A stretch of 64,000 nt of DNA from Liquidambar formosana (taxonomy: Eukaryota > Streptophyta > Magnoliopsida > Saxifragales > Altingiaceae): the NCBI GenBank assembly GCA_039720395.1, contig CM077832.1, positions 32,498,853 through 32,562,852 of the forward strand, in the 5' to 3' direction. This document shows, one piece after another, positions 50,641-62,991 of this stretch (positions within the stretch are counted from its first letter, which is position 1; each line of letters begins with the position of its first letter). The notes under the pieces were generated by a model. It made no database searches and had not been told where the DNA came from. It saw only the letters and a list, made by a program, of their open reading frames with translations. A program made the position numbers and the translations under genes.

Positions 50641-53600
50641 TCAATTCCATCGTTTAGCATTCTTCATCCCTTTCGATTTTGCTTTTGCCTGCTGAAATGA
50701 CTGCATTTTCTGTTTTTTCCGTGCTTCTTTCTCAGCCTGTTAATTATTAGGGACAATAAATATTAGGTTTTGCCCAATTGGGCCCTGCAAGGACTATCAT
50801 GTCCTCCACTGCCAAAAAAAAGTGAAAAAAATTGGATTACAATGCTCACCTTTGACATCTTGGATTTGGCTTTTGTTTTAGGAGCCTTTTCCTCAAGTTC
50901 TGCCTCACGTTCAAGTGCTCTCTCCCTTGCATCAAGGTTCTTCTCTAGGTAATACTGTCAAATCGTGAAAATTCAAACAATCAGAAACTACCCATAAACT
51001 TGGCAACTGGGTTATCCACTAGCATTTGGATTAATATTTCTCTTGATGAGAATTCTTGACTCCCTCTTATGCCGTACACATGGAATGCACTGAGGAAATT
51101 TGGTTTCTCAGACTCTCAGTTCTCACCACCCAGCAAGTCTAGCCAAATTAAGGCTCTAGTGGAAAGAACTGAGACTCCAACTTTTTATAAACAGATTGAA
51201 AATAAAAGATAGGACACCAAATTGAAGGGGTCCCATCTTAGATATCCACATGATAATTTTACCATGTTATTCGATATGGTGAAATAAAAGATGAACCAAA
51301 TGGTACAAATAATATCTTCAAATGGTCCAAAGTCATTCTACAATAATAATGTTAGGACTTAGGCAATGGCAATAGGCCAAATGGGGCCACCTTTTAATTA
51401 GTCCTACATCACTAAACATGTGAGTTATGTCTAGTGACAATATTTGAGAACTTTAAATTGGTTCTGAGGCTCAGCTGCCAAAATTTCCCGAAGTCATAGT
51501 TGTGGAGTCTTAGCTAATTTATTTTTTAATCACATACACACACATATATATTCTCCTGAAATACTGTCAAACAATGACAGGTAGATTAGGTTGCATTAGC
51601 CATCAGTGAGGCATCCCGAGCACCCAACTAGTTGGACCATCCATTGCATATGCACCATATATGATGGAAAAGGGAAGAAAGCTTCCCTCACACCATCCTG
51701 CCATGAGAAATCCTTAAAAAAAGAAAAAGAAATGAATCACTAGAAAAGGAACCACACTTACATTGTAATCACCCGAATAGTCCTGTAAATTGCAGTCTTT
51801 AACTTCAACTACTCTATTAACTATCTGCTTTATGAAGTATCGGTCATGAGAAACAGTAATTACGGCACCCTTGTACTCTGTTATTGCCTCCTGAGAGAAT
51901 AATTATGAGTTTGCAGCGCATAAGTGATAATGAAACTTCATAGTATTATATTTATGTTCGATAGAGTAGAGAAAAACAAAGTGGGATGAAAACCAAACCT
52001 CAAGCATCTCTTTTGAAGGTATATCCAAGTGATTGGTTGGTTCATCCAAAACTAGCAAAGTTGACGGTTTTACCATGAACTTGCAGAAGGCAAGACGTGC
52101 CTACACTCAAAAGAAAGACGAGTTGAATTTAATGCCTTGTAAAAAGGAAAAGATAAATATAACATGAATTATAAAAGGTGAACCAAAAGTACAAAAACAG
52201 GTAACCAAGACCCCTTGGCGTACTGCTTAGTGCTCTCCACTTGTTGGAGAGAGATCGTGCAGGCGGGGTGCGGAGTGGGGGGGAGGGGGATGGGATGTGC
52301 TACCCCCCCACCCTCTCTTGGGAATCCAAGGGCCCGTCAGGGTCTCCTCATGAAGGGGAACAAAAGTACCAAAAAAATTGGAAAGCATCATCTGCAAACC
52401 TAATATCAAAATCAAATCGAAGGAAATGAACATATTCAAACTGGTAAACAAATGCTAGTAAATTTCCAAAAACTTTATTCATAACACAAACCCTATTCAT
52501 TGTAACAACCCTATACTAGGGAAGGACCTGTAGTTTATAGGATACATTACTATGATATGAAAATATGCACCTTAACTAAACCCTATAACTAAATTCATCT
52601 TGGCGTCGTATAGTTATTGAATTAGTATTTCCAATTATCCATAACATAGTGGTATCATTCATGAAATTCGACAACATAAAACTGAGAAGCATGCATAATA
52701 ATTAAAGACAAAGGAACAATCTATAAGACCAATTTGATCAATGCCTATTAGAAATAATGATGAACTACATTAACAAATGACTGAATTAAGCTCCCTCCAT
52801 CCAAGCGATAACATTTGATATCTTGGCCAAGTGGTTAGTGTTCTCCACTTGTTGGAGAGAGATATTGGGTTCACACAAATGGAAGTGCATTGACACCTAT
52901 AATTTTTTTTTTTCAACTTTTTTTTGGGGGGGGGGGGGGGATAGTTAGGGGATAGGTTACCACCCTTATTCTTGTGTAGTCCAAAGGCCTGTCGGGCTCT
53001 CCTCATCAAGTGGAAACAAGAAGAACAAAAAAAGGGAAAGCATCTTCAGCAAGCCTAATATCCAAGCAAATAGAAGGAAATGAACATATTCGAACTGGTA
53101 ATGAAATGCTAGTGAAGTGACAAAGACTTTAATAATAACAAAAGCCATATTCATTGTAAAAACCCTATGCTAGGGAAGAATAAGATCTGCAGTTTATAGA
53201 ACATTTCAAATCTGGGGCATGATAATAGAGTTCAATAACTCAAATCACTTTTCTTTCCAGATTCTTGCCTGACTTGTTTGTGTGCTTCTGTTATGTGAAG
53301 ATAACACACATCCACATATATGTATTTTGAGAATTACATGTCTTGACATTCAAGTTTTCAGTTGCAGGCATCTGTAAATGACACATCATAGTCCAATGCC
53401 ATAAGCCTCAGAATCTAGATCATGGTTCCGGATTTCAGGAAAAACCTAGATAAGGGATTGATAATGGTAATTCAGTGCTTTATCTCAGTTAAATGGTTAT
53501 TGGTCAAGTAATCACCAGGCTTCAACCAACGTCCCAACGAATGCTCCAACTATCACCATCCACAAAATGTTCACCTAACCATTCATCTATTAATGTATTA

Positions 53601-56600
53601 TGTATGTAGTAGTAGTCTGGTCTTACGTTTATAAAACAAACGAGATTTCCAAGAAACCACAGTAGTGGTCTTCAAGATAAGGAAAAACTAAAAATCACAA
53701 GTATAATAGTTCAGTTTACCTTCTCACCACCACTCAAGAGGGAGACCTTTCTATCGAGCATATCAGATTTGAAATTACAACGCCCAAGCAGTCCCTTTAT
53801 ATCGTCAATTCTCCATTCCTCTGCAACTTCTTCTACCGTTTGAAGCACTGTTTTATCCAAATCAAGTGCCTCAGCCTGAAAATGGGTAGGTCAATCTCAG
53901 TCAGCATTAGCAATCATTTGCATAAAAGTGGAACTAAGGAACTAAATATTAACAACTAGAAGCACCATGATCATTAGAGAACACAAACGAAGTGAACCTG
54001 TGCGAACAGTGACACACCTGATTCTGCTCAAAATAGTTTGGTAGGACATTATGCTCCCCAATCACAACCTCGCCTCCTCTTGGCTTCTCTAAACCCATTA
54101 TCAGTTTAAGCAAAGTACTCTTTCCACACCCATTTGGGCCAATGATGGCAATTTTCTCTCCCCTTTCAATGGTAAGACTTGCCTTGTCAAACAATACCTG
54201 CAATAAATGCATATGGATATCATAAAAGATTGATGTGTAGACGATGATTAGAAAACAGAAAACTCAAGGATTGCAAAGCTGCCTTCATCATTTAATCACG
54301 CACGTCAACTGACCTTATCACCAAAGCCAAATTCCAGATTCTTAATTGTTGCAACAAATCTTCCACTTCTTCCACGCTCAGGGAACCTAATCTTCATTTG
54401 TTTCCGTTGAAATGGTTTTTCAATTTGGTCCTCTTCTTGAAGCTTTTCCAGCTTCTGTTATCACATACAAAAAAATAAATAAATAGATAAATAATTAGTT
54501 ATCGCATACAAAAAAATAAATAGATAGATAAATAATTATACTTATAATAATCCCTACCATCTTAATTTATAAAAATAAAAATAAAAAAAACCCCATAAAA
54601 TATAAATATAAATGGCATATAAAAGAAATAAGAATGAAAATGGTTGAATGACTTCAAACCATTACCTGAAATATTAAAAATGGTATTTAAAATTTTTATT
54701 TATCTTTTTTTTTTTTAAATGGAAGTTGGAGTTGCACTTGGTTGAATTTCATTGAAAAACAATTTTACACAGATTAAATGAAATGATTATAAGAAAACAG
54801 AAAATAAATCAAACCTACTTCAGGAAAAGGGGGAAAAAACTTGATTTCACTTAAATAAAATGATATGCCTATTTTTATTTATTTTCAAATAGATTTTTTT
54901 CTGTAGGCTCTACTTTCTAAGAGAGTTAAGATTGGAAAAAATATTTTAGCATCACCAGATACAGTATTTCTAACTATGCTGTCCCATAAAAGCAGCAAAC
55001 TAAGGAAACAGATGAATTCCAACACCTGCACAAACAACAGCTCTGCCCGTGCTGCAAACCCATTATAATGCTAATTTGCATAAGTGCACTATTTCAATAA
55101 CCAAAGGTAATAAAAAACCACAGGTGAGATTTCATGCAACTACAGGATACTACTTTGTTTCAAATTTTCTGTTATTTTTTAAAATCAAGTGGAAGTGAAA
55201 ACCACTCAAAGTAGAAGGATGTGTTTCATCAATAATGTAAAACACACTATAAATGTCACATTAGCCCAATTAATTATCATTTAAACATTTCAAGACTTGT
55301 TGAGAAAAGGCATAATTAGTGTTACTCTAAAATGAATAAGACTGTACTTTTATCTGACTATATTATTTACTACTATACCAGTGGGTCTCAATATACATTG
55401 TACCTTTTCAGCGGTAGAAGCACGGCCAGAATGTGCTCCTGCACTTAACCTGCTTATTAGGTCTTTCGTGTGCTCAATTTCCTTCTGTTGCTTCTCCCAT
55501 GCTGCATACTGAGCTTCAATCCATGCTGCTTTTGCAATGATGTACTGAGAGTAATTTCCTTGATATGTCCTGGATACACCCATATCGGTCTCCACAATTT
55601 TTGTACATAGCTGATCAAGAAATGCTCTGTCATGAGATATAATGACCATTGGCACATCTTGCTTGTTAAGATAACCTTCAAGCCACTCAATCGTATCAAG
55701 GTCAAGGTGATTTGTGGGCTCGTCCAAAAGTAATAAATCTGGATCCTGATATAATCATGTCCATAAAAAATCAACCACTATTACCCATACATTTTAACAC
55801 ACGGTGCAGAGTAAACAATCAATAAATGGCATTTACACATTCTAATACAGGTTTATATGCTATGCAAATCACCAAAAGGAAGAGCACAGGACAACAACAT
55901 TAAAACCCCTTTATTAGTCACTTCAATAACAGGTATGATTGGGGTTATAATGGAGGGATAAACTGTTCCGAGTAATAAATTTGCTGCATTCACTAATCTG
56001 TTACTTTTTTAAACATCATATCTAGTGGAAATAGCAATTCCCAACCCAGGTATTTCAATTTACTCATATTTCAATATAATTTTTAGATATTAACCAATGA
56101 TTCATCCTCAGACCATGTTCTTGGCAATAAAAAAGAGATGCATAAAACAAGGAGGAACAGCATATAACAACATACTAATTCATCCATAAAACTGAAGCAA
56201 TCAAAACTATTATTCAAATTTCTAGAACAAGTAGGCAATGAAAACATAATTATACCTGAAGCAAAATCTTTCCAAGCGACATCCTCATCTGCCACCCACT
56301 ACTAAATGAGGCCACCAACCTATCTGAATCCTCTGGAGAGAACCCGAGTTCTGGCACCAGCTTATTAATTTTTGAATCCACCTCATCTAAATCAATCGCC
56401 TGTGCCCGCCTCTGAAGCAAATCAAACTCATCCAAAAGCCTCCCCATCAACTCTAAATCCTCGACTGAGCCCTCAATCGCCTTCTGCACCTTCTCCAACC
56501 TCCCTGAAATATCCATCTCCTCCTTAAACGCGCTCATAAACTCCTCCCTCACAGTCCTACTCATTGAAACCTCAAATTCCTGACTCAAAAACGCAATTTT

Positions 56601-57156
56601 CATGTTCGGTTTGGCCTTGATTACATTTCCTGAATCGGGTTCTTCTTGTCCCGATATAATTCTCAACTGTGTCGTCTTCCCTGCACCATTTACACCCACC
56701 AATCCCACTTTTTCGCCTTTCTTCACTTCCCAACTCACATCTTTCAATACCGTCACACCCTTATAGCTCTTACTCACATTTTCTAACTTTAACACCGGAC
56801 GAAACACTCGACGCCCCGCCACTCGACCGCTTAGTTGCTCTTTTATTCTGAAATTCGTCGCTGGAAGTGTTCGAAAACAGCGATTCGACATCGTCTTCAG
56901 TCGTAGTTTCAGCCACGGATGTTTCGACGGCGACTGCCGATAAACGAGGCAAAACACAAGAATTTTTTGTTCTAGGTGTAAAAATGGTGGCCGGTTTGAT
57001 TGAGGAGTTGATACCAGTGAGCGACTGGGTGGTTTTGGAGGTTGGAAGTGTACGGAGCCGTGGTCGGAGACTGGTTTTCCGAGCATCTAAAAGGGCTGAA
57101 CCAGTAAGGAAGCTTGACCTGAGATCGATGAACTGAAGCTTGGTGGCTAAGTCCAT
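50641..57156 (-). CDS. ABCF5: ABCF5/GCN5-type soluble ABC protein, with one frameshift
   Basis: Nine exons on the minus strand: 56256-57156, 55404-55745, 54314-54454, 54018-54197, 53720-53875, 51999-52100, 51762-51890, 50850-50954 and 50641-50736. The N terminus [20 protein letters not shown] is Ser/Thr/Arg-rich and looks like a plastid transit peptide. Domain 1 has Walker [10 protein letters not shown] (about residue 154), signature SSGWQ, Walker [13 protein letters not shown] and [11 protein letters not shown]. Domain 2 has [27 protein letters not shown] and SHDRYF. The C terminus is Lys-rich and ends KNAKRWN. ABCF proteins lack membrane domains and act on ribosomes; Arabidopsis ABCF5 is At5g64840. 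The exons total 2152 nt, one too many: the T3 run at 56788-56790 (AAA on the coding strand) should be two, so that SSGV joins [10 protein letters not shown]. About 716 residues result. The first signature reads SSGWQ where SGGWQ is usual. Confidence 0.93.
52215..53195 (+). repeat. Two direct copies of a tRNA-like-headed repeat in ABCF5 intron 5
   Basis: A segment with GCTCTCCACTTGTTGGAGAG at about 52232 recurs as GTTCTCCACTTGTTGGAGAG at about 52840. Homology continues past GGGCCCGTCAGGGTCTCCTC / AGGCCTGTCGGGCTCTCCTC to AGGAAATGAACATATTC and ACCCTATRCTAGGGAAG. The second head, TTGGCCAAGTGGTTAGTG with GGGTTCACAC, resembles pol III A and B boxes. Each copy spans about 330-380 bp. The copies may be two SINE insertions of one family or a tandem duplication. 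Copy two contains a G run of about 17 (52925-52942). Confidence 0.75.
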
Positions 57157-57949
57157 GTTTGGTGAGTTAGAAAGAGTGGCAATTTGGGTAAGAAAATGTG
57201 GGAAAGTTTTAGGGGAGTGAGATAATAGGGATGAAACAATTGGGGTGTTTGTAAAGAGAGGTATGAATTGCCAAAAGAGAAGTGTAGAATCGGAGAGTGA
57301 AGGTGTTAGGGCAAGTGGGAGTTTCTCATGCACTCTTCAACAGAGAAGAAGAAGAGAAACAACTCTCAGCCCATGGAAAATGGCCAATTGGGAAATAAAT
57401 AAATTAGTGATGAAAAATAAAAAATTAAAAATAAAAATAAGGAAGATGTTAAATTGGCTTCTCTTTCGTTTTTTTTCTTATTTTTCAAATCTACTTATTT
57501 GAATAAGGTATTACCATGAATGTTTTATTTAGGCTATGTTTGGTTTGTAGATTTTATCAAGGAAAAAAAATATATATATATATAAGGAATTCTACTTTTT
57601 CATTATTTGATTGCAATGGAAAATTGAAAAAAAAAAGAATAATTAGAATAATTTTGACTTGATATGATTTTATCTTTTCCTTTCATTTTCTTTCCATCTT
57701 ATTTTCTTTCCCTTCCTGTATTTTTTTCCTTGGTAGAACCCATGAACCAAATAGAGAGTTAATGAAAATTTTGATTAATTAGTCTAATTAATATATTATT
57801 TGGGCCAAAAAATTAATATGAAATTTTTAAATAATATATCATTACCCTAAATATAATAAAATTAATGTCAATCACATGCGTTAACTTGTAAGAAGGTTAT
57901 TTGTATTTTTCACATGAAGTCATGGAACGATAGTTATTTGACATACTTA
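57157..57949. other. ABCF5 upstream region
   Basis: The first 200 bases should hold the ABCF5 leader. The rest is AT-rich, with a short AT microsatellite at 57569-57582. No other gene is visible. Confidence 0.45.
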
Positions 57950-58268
57950 GCCTGTGTTTGGTTAGATGGAATGGAATAAAAAATGAATAGAATAGGAATG
58001 ATCATTTCATCCCAATATTTGATAAGAGATAGGAATGGAATAGAAAAAAATAAGTGAAAACCACTTTTAATTACTTTCATTACTTAAAATGTGGGAATAA
58101 CTATTCATTTTTATTTGGAAATAAATAATTATTCCTTATAAGGAAGGAATAGGCCCCACAAAAAAATGATTATTCCAGTTTCCTTGAATTACCAAACATT
58201 CATTTTTTTTTAGGATAATGGAATCACTACTTCATACCCTCTCTCATTCGCTTGCAACAAACGTAACC
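57950..58268. mobile_element. Tourist-like MITE upstream of ABCF5
   Basis: The left end is GCCTGTGTTTGGTTAGATGG and the complement of the right end is GGTTACGTTTGTTGCAAGCG. Both sides carry TTA (57947-57949 and 58269-58271). The interior repeats GGAATGGAAT and GGAATAA words in both orientations. Terminal similarity is imperfect, so the element is old. Confidence 0.6.
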
Positions 58269-58384
58269 TTAAGGTCTACCATGATTATCCTTTAACTGAA
58301 AAATCAACTAATGTATACTTCAATGCACAAAACATTAAATAATACGAATTTCTGATTTGTTGAATGTTCAACTAGGTCACAACA

Positions 58385-58525
58385 CGTGGTGACGTGGATA
58401 AATAAATGGTTGGAATAAAAACCCATTACATTGAAGTGGTTTTAGCAACTTGAGATGGTTTTAACAATGGATTGGGTTTTGATTTCAACCGGCCATTTAT
58501 CCACGTGTCATGATTTCATTGAACC
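58385..58525. repeat. Imperfect inverted repeat
   Basis: ACGTGGATAAATAAATGGTT on the left pairs with the complement of AACCGGCCATTTATCCACGT on the right, and GTTTTAGCAACTTGAGATGG lies near the axis. It probably derives from a MITE. No target duplication was defined. Confidence 0.55.
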
Positions 58526-59477
58526 ATCAAGAACAATTGAGACTTCGAAACTGTTAAAATGCATAACATTTTTTTATTTACTAATTAGGGACATCTTCAA
58601 CCACACGTAACTAAATCAAAGACCTACACGAACTCTAGTCCTATATGAATCAACGGACCTTATTTTTCATTTTTCCTTTCTTCTTTTGTTGGAATTTGAA
58701 TTTAGTATAGAATCCCAATCAGTTTTACCTTAAACATCATAATTATGAAAGAAAACTATGAATGTCATTCCATTATTCAAATGAATCCCATTCCGTGCCA
58801 AAAGCTGGACCACAAAATCATTTGCCAAACAGGAAAGAATAAATTTTGTCCCAGCGTTTGGGCACATGGTTAGTATTTTCTCATGTTTTGTGGTCAGGAA
58901 AAATAGATGTGAAAGCGGGTAGAAGATAACGCCGGCGGCAATTCAATACAAGTCATGTGGTGCAGAATCTGTTGGCTGAATTTGAAGTAAAATCAAACCA
59001 AACTGTCATTTAGTGCCACGTGTAATCTAATGCAAGATTGTGCACAATCCACGTCTGTAAGAAGACAAATCATTGATAATCCAAAATAAGACAAAGGAAA
59101 ATCCTCCACTACTCATTCACAATTAAAGGGACCTATTTTCTTCTTTATATTTTTCCCCTTTTTTTCCAAATTTATCCTTAAAAATAATAATTAAAAAAAA
59201 TCCTATGAAATTGTAGAAGGGAAAACTAGAATTTGCAGCTTATACTTTATGACTTGTTGGCATCAAAATCAACTATTCTATTATTCAAAATCAGTCTTAA
59301 ATTGCAATGGGAATCATAATATGGACAAAAAGGCTGTCATAAGCTCCTCTTATCATGAGAGCTCTGTTTAAATTCGTTCATCATGGTATAAATTCCTATA
59401 CATATTTAGTCACTATATGGCAGATCACATAGAGTCTCACCTTATAAATTTTGTTGTCAAAATTTGTAAGAATAATA

Positions 59478-59904
59478 CCACCGTTTAGTTGCACTTATTT
59501 TAAGATCTTTTTCGCTTTTGAAAGCAAAATGTTTTAAAAGCACAGTTTGGTTAGAGGAAATAAAAAGGATTTCTAAAAAGCAAAAAGCAAAATATTTGAT
59601 TTTAAGCAAAAACAAAGAAGATTTGCTTCTAAAAGTAATTTTTATCTTTTAGACGAGTTTGACCATAACTCGAAAAAGTTGTGATCGAAAGAGGTTAGGT
59701 TGTGACTATCCTAGACTTCTGTTTGGGTAACGATACTTCGATAAAGTTTTTCATTACATCCAAAAGATTACCGACAAAATCAATTTTACCAAACGCGTTT
59801 TTGCTTTTATTGCTTATACTTAAAAGTAAAAAGTAAAAAAAAAGTAAAAAATGACTTTTACTACTTTAAAAAAGATCTTTTAAAAAATGCAACCAAACGG
59901 TGCC
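59478..59904. mobile_element. Probable DNA-transposon MITE, about 430 bp
   Basis: The ends are CACCGTTTAGTTGCACTTAT and, complemented, GGCACCGTTTGGTTGCATTT, both followed by AAGATC. The interior is rich in AAAAGCAAAA and AAAAGTAAAA words. The flanks do not show a clean duplication. Confidence 0.6.
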
Positions 59905-60365
59905 AATCACGTATGAGTATTAAATGGGTGTGATCAAATTACGATGTTCTAGTTATTATATTATTAGTATTATCATTTTTTTTAAAAAGTGAATCATCCA
60001 CGTGTCTCATGCTTGCTTATGTGGGCATGCATTAATTTTCAAGCTATAACAATACATGTGGTGAGGAAAGTCCATAACATAATATACTATTATCTATATC
60101 TATACCAATACTACTTTTAAAAGTTGAACTGAAAAACTTTTAATTAATTAATTTATCTTTACTAAATTTTACTGATTGACAAGTCGATCTGATTAGTGAC
60201 CCAATGATTCACTCACTCAATTGGGTTAATGTCCAGCCCATGCCTGATAACCGCGACCTCATGCTCTACTGGACCTCCAGGCTCCAAATTGTGTTAAGTT
60301 CTAGAATTGCCCATTGGACCTGTTCAGGTCCAACCTTATGAAATTTCGAGTATGCCCAATCTAAA

Positions 60366-61339
60366 TAGGGATGGCAATGGGCCACCTAAACTGGGTATCC
60401 CGATCCGGCCCGCTTCTATTGGGACGGGGTTGGAATTGTTTTAAACAGAATAGGGGCGGGATTGGTATTTTATAAAAAATTCCGACTCGAGTTACGGGTG
60501 GGTTTGGGTTTAGTGTGTAATCCCGCCCCGCCCAGCCCCGCTTAATTCATATATATCATTTTGATTTTTGTTTCTATCTTAACGGTGTTTTTCCAAGTAT
60601 AACTAAATTTAAAATTTTTAAATACTAATGCAATTTATTTTTTTTAAAAAAATTGTTCAAATATTGCAAGGATAATGTTAGGTGGCTCTTTTTTTGGATG
60701 GTGTTGGACTGGTGGTGCTCTTTTTGGATTGCTGAAATAGTGAAATGGTATATGAAGTTCATAATATGTAGATGGATGGACTAGCTAACTGATTTTGTAT
60801 ATGGCCACCTGTAGATGGGCTCTATTTAGTAGTTGCTCTTTAGTATATATGTACTGTTTGATATGATTTTGTAGATGGCCTCTATTTTGGTGGATTACTA
60901 ACAGGTTGTAATTTTTTGGATGGACAATGTTAGCTAAGCAATTGTAATATTTTAGTTTGTGTTAGATGAATTGTTAAGTGTTGACAGATTGCTAACAGGT
61001 TGTAAATTCGTGAATTGGTTAATAAAGTGGTGTTGGCATTTTTGGATTATAATATGGGTGTATTGCTAATAAGTTGTATTCACTTTTTGAATAGGTTGTC
61101 CCAGTTGTATTGTGGGACGAGACAGGGATGGGTTTTGCATTCCTCATTTTCAAACAGGGATGGGACTTATAGGGTATGGGCAGGGCACAGGTTTATGAAT
61201 TTTTTATAGGGTCAGGGTTAGGATAGGGGGGTCCCGTCCCGTATAGGGTTTGGGCGACGAATGGGTTTAGGGATTTTTTTATAGGGTCGGGTTTGAGATA
61301 GGGGGGTCCCGTCCCAAACCCGCCCCGTTGCCATCCCTA
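60366..61339. mobile_element. hAT-like non-autonomous element, 974 bp
   Basis: Terminal inverted repeats are TAGGGATGGCAATGGG and its complement ending CCATCCCTA. The 8-bp flanks AATCTAAA (60358-60365) and AACCTAAA (61340-61347) differ at one position. Subterminal regions are G/C-rich (GGTCCCGTCCC, CCCGCCCCG). It is non-coding and related to 21662-22408. Confidence 0.88.
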
Positions 61340-61355
61340 AACCTAAATAGTAAAA

Positions 61356-61780
61356 GAGGGCGGCTATTACAACCCCTTAATTCTATTTGTACATCTAATT
61401 TATTTTAAGATTTTCAAGATTTTATGAAAATATAAATGGTTTTTGTAAAAACTAACTGCGTTATTTACTAGAAAAAATAATTTTAAATAAACTTTGTAGA
61501 AGAAAGTTTTTTTAGAAATTTATCGTTTAAGTGAACATTTTAGTCATTTATAATTTTCGTTTTAATAAAAATGAAGTAGAGATTATAAATGGCCAAAAAG
61601 TCATCTTAAACGATAGATTTTGAAAAAAAATTTATTGTACAAAGTTATTCAAAATAATGTTTGCTAATAGACAAAACGGATAGTTTTCGAAAAAATCTAT
61701 TATATTTTTTTATAAAAGCTTAAAAATTTAAAAAAAAGTAAAATTTACAAATAAAATTGAAGAGTTACAATAGCGCCCTC
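61356..61780. mobile_element. Foldback MULE-like element, 425 bp
   Basis: Two long arms face each other: GAGGGCGGCTATTACAACCC on the left and, complemented, GAGGGCGCTATTGTAACTC on the right. TTAAACGATAGATTTTGA lies near the axis. The flanking 9-mers ATAGTAAAA and ATTATAAAA match at seven of nine positions. It is related to the element at 18757-19152. Confidence 0.78.
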
Positions 61781-61907
61781 ATTATAAAAATAGTAGGCCC
61801 AACAAAGTCCAAAGTGCTCCAGATAAGGCCTTTGTTGCAAAAAATTAAAAAAAAAAAAAGGAAAAAAAACTGCACGGCCCATTCAAAATCTCTTATTATT
61901 CCAAGGA

Positions 61908-62368
61908 AGGAACGGCTATTGCAACCCCCCAAACCTCTAAGTTGCCCTCCCATATTTTTTAATTAAAAAAATTATTTTGCAAAATTACCAAAAGGGGCTT
62001 AAGTACCCTCACCCATCCCCTCTCCCACACCTCTCCTCACTAGCAACTCTCTCTGGCACCCCACCCCACCGGCGATAGTGAGGCAATAGCGACAATGAGC
62101 ACCGCACCCTTCTTCTTCCTTCCTCCTCTTTCCTCTTCTTCTCTTATTCTTTTTTTTTTTTTTTTTTCCTTCTTCTTTCCTTCCCAAAACCCCTCCTGTA
62201 CCTTTCTCTTGTCGACGACGAGTACCGCACCCCTCTCCCGTTGAAGGCGAGCACCGCACCCCTCTTCTTCCTTCCTCCTCTTCCCTCTTCTTCTTCTCTC
62301 ATCAATAGCCCTCCCTCCCCTCCCTCCCATCAGCAGCCTTCTTCTTCTTCTCTTCTTCTTCTTCTTCT

Positions 62369-62404
<36 letters not shown>

Positions 62405-62829
62405 TTTTTTTTTTTTTTTTTCTTCTCCTCTTCCTTCCCATCGGCAGCCCTCTTTTTTTTCTTTCCTTTTCTTTCTCTTCCCTCCCGTCGCTGAAAAAAA
62501 TGGAGGAACACACAAATCTGACCAGCAAAGGAAAAAAAAGGAAAGAAAGAAAGAAGAGGAAAAGAAAAGAGAAGAGTGTCGAAAAACACACAAATTTGAA
62601 AAAATGGCGCCATCACCGTCGCCTTTTCTCGCCGGTCACTGTCGCCGTCGCTGTCTCTTCTTCCTCTTCTCGTCAGTCATTACTGCCGTAGGGGTGTGGG
62701 GTGGGTGAGAGGGGTGGGTGAGAATGAGGGGTATTTTAATCTTTGAGAAGGGTGAGTATGTAAATTTGGGGGGTGGGGATATCAGGTGGGGGCAACTTAT
62801 AGGTTTGGGGGGTTACAATAGCCGTTCCC
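61908..62829. mobile_element. Non-autonomous MULE, about 920 bp
   Basis: The left end AGGAACGGCTATTGCAACCC and the complement of the right end GGGAACGGCTATTGTAACCC form inverted repeats of about 45 bp. The interior is dominated by TTC/TCTT simple sequence and CACCGCCGTCG-like words, as in 23829-24694. Long Lys/Glu- or Ser-rich open frames here are composition artefacts. No 9-bp duplication is evident. Confidence 0.78.
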
Positions 62830-62991
62830 AAGCATTGTGTGTCAGTGTGTATGTCTTGGCTGGCAAATTGTGCTAGCTTTTCCCAAAATTGATATCTGAT
62901 TCTGGGATTTAGGCCAGCATGATGGTCTTAGCAAAAATAAAAAGGCTGGCATGATGGGTTGTCTTTTCATGAATCATTGCTTGGATTACTT

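Noticed and set aside
52801..52880. Possible tRNA gene
   Set aside because: The A-box and B-box-like words are present, but the cloverleaf does not close and the segment continues into a repeat; it is SINE-like.
62040..62708. Long Lys/Glu/Arg-rich and Ser/Phe-rich open frames on both strands
   Set aside because: They are translations of TTC/TCTT simple sequence inside a non-autonomous MULE; there are no domains or splice structure.
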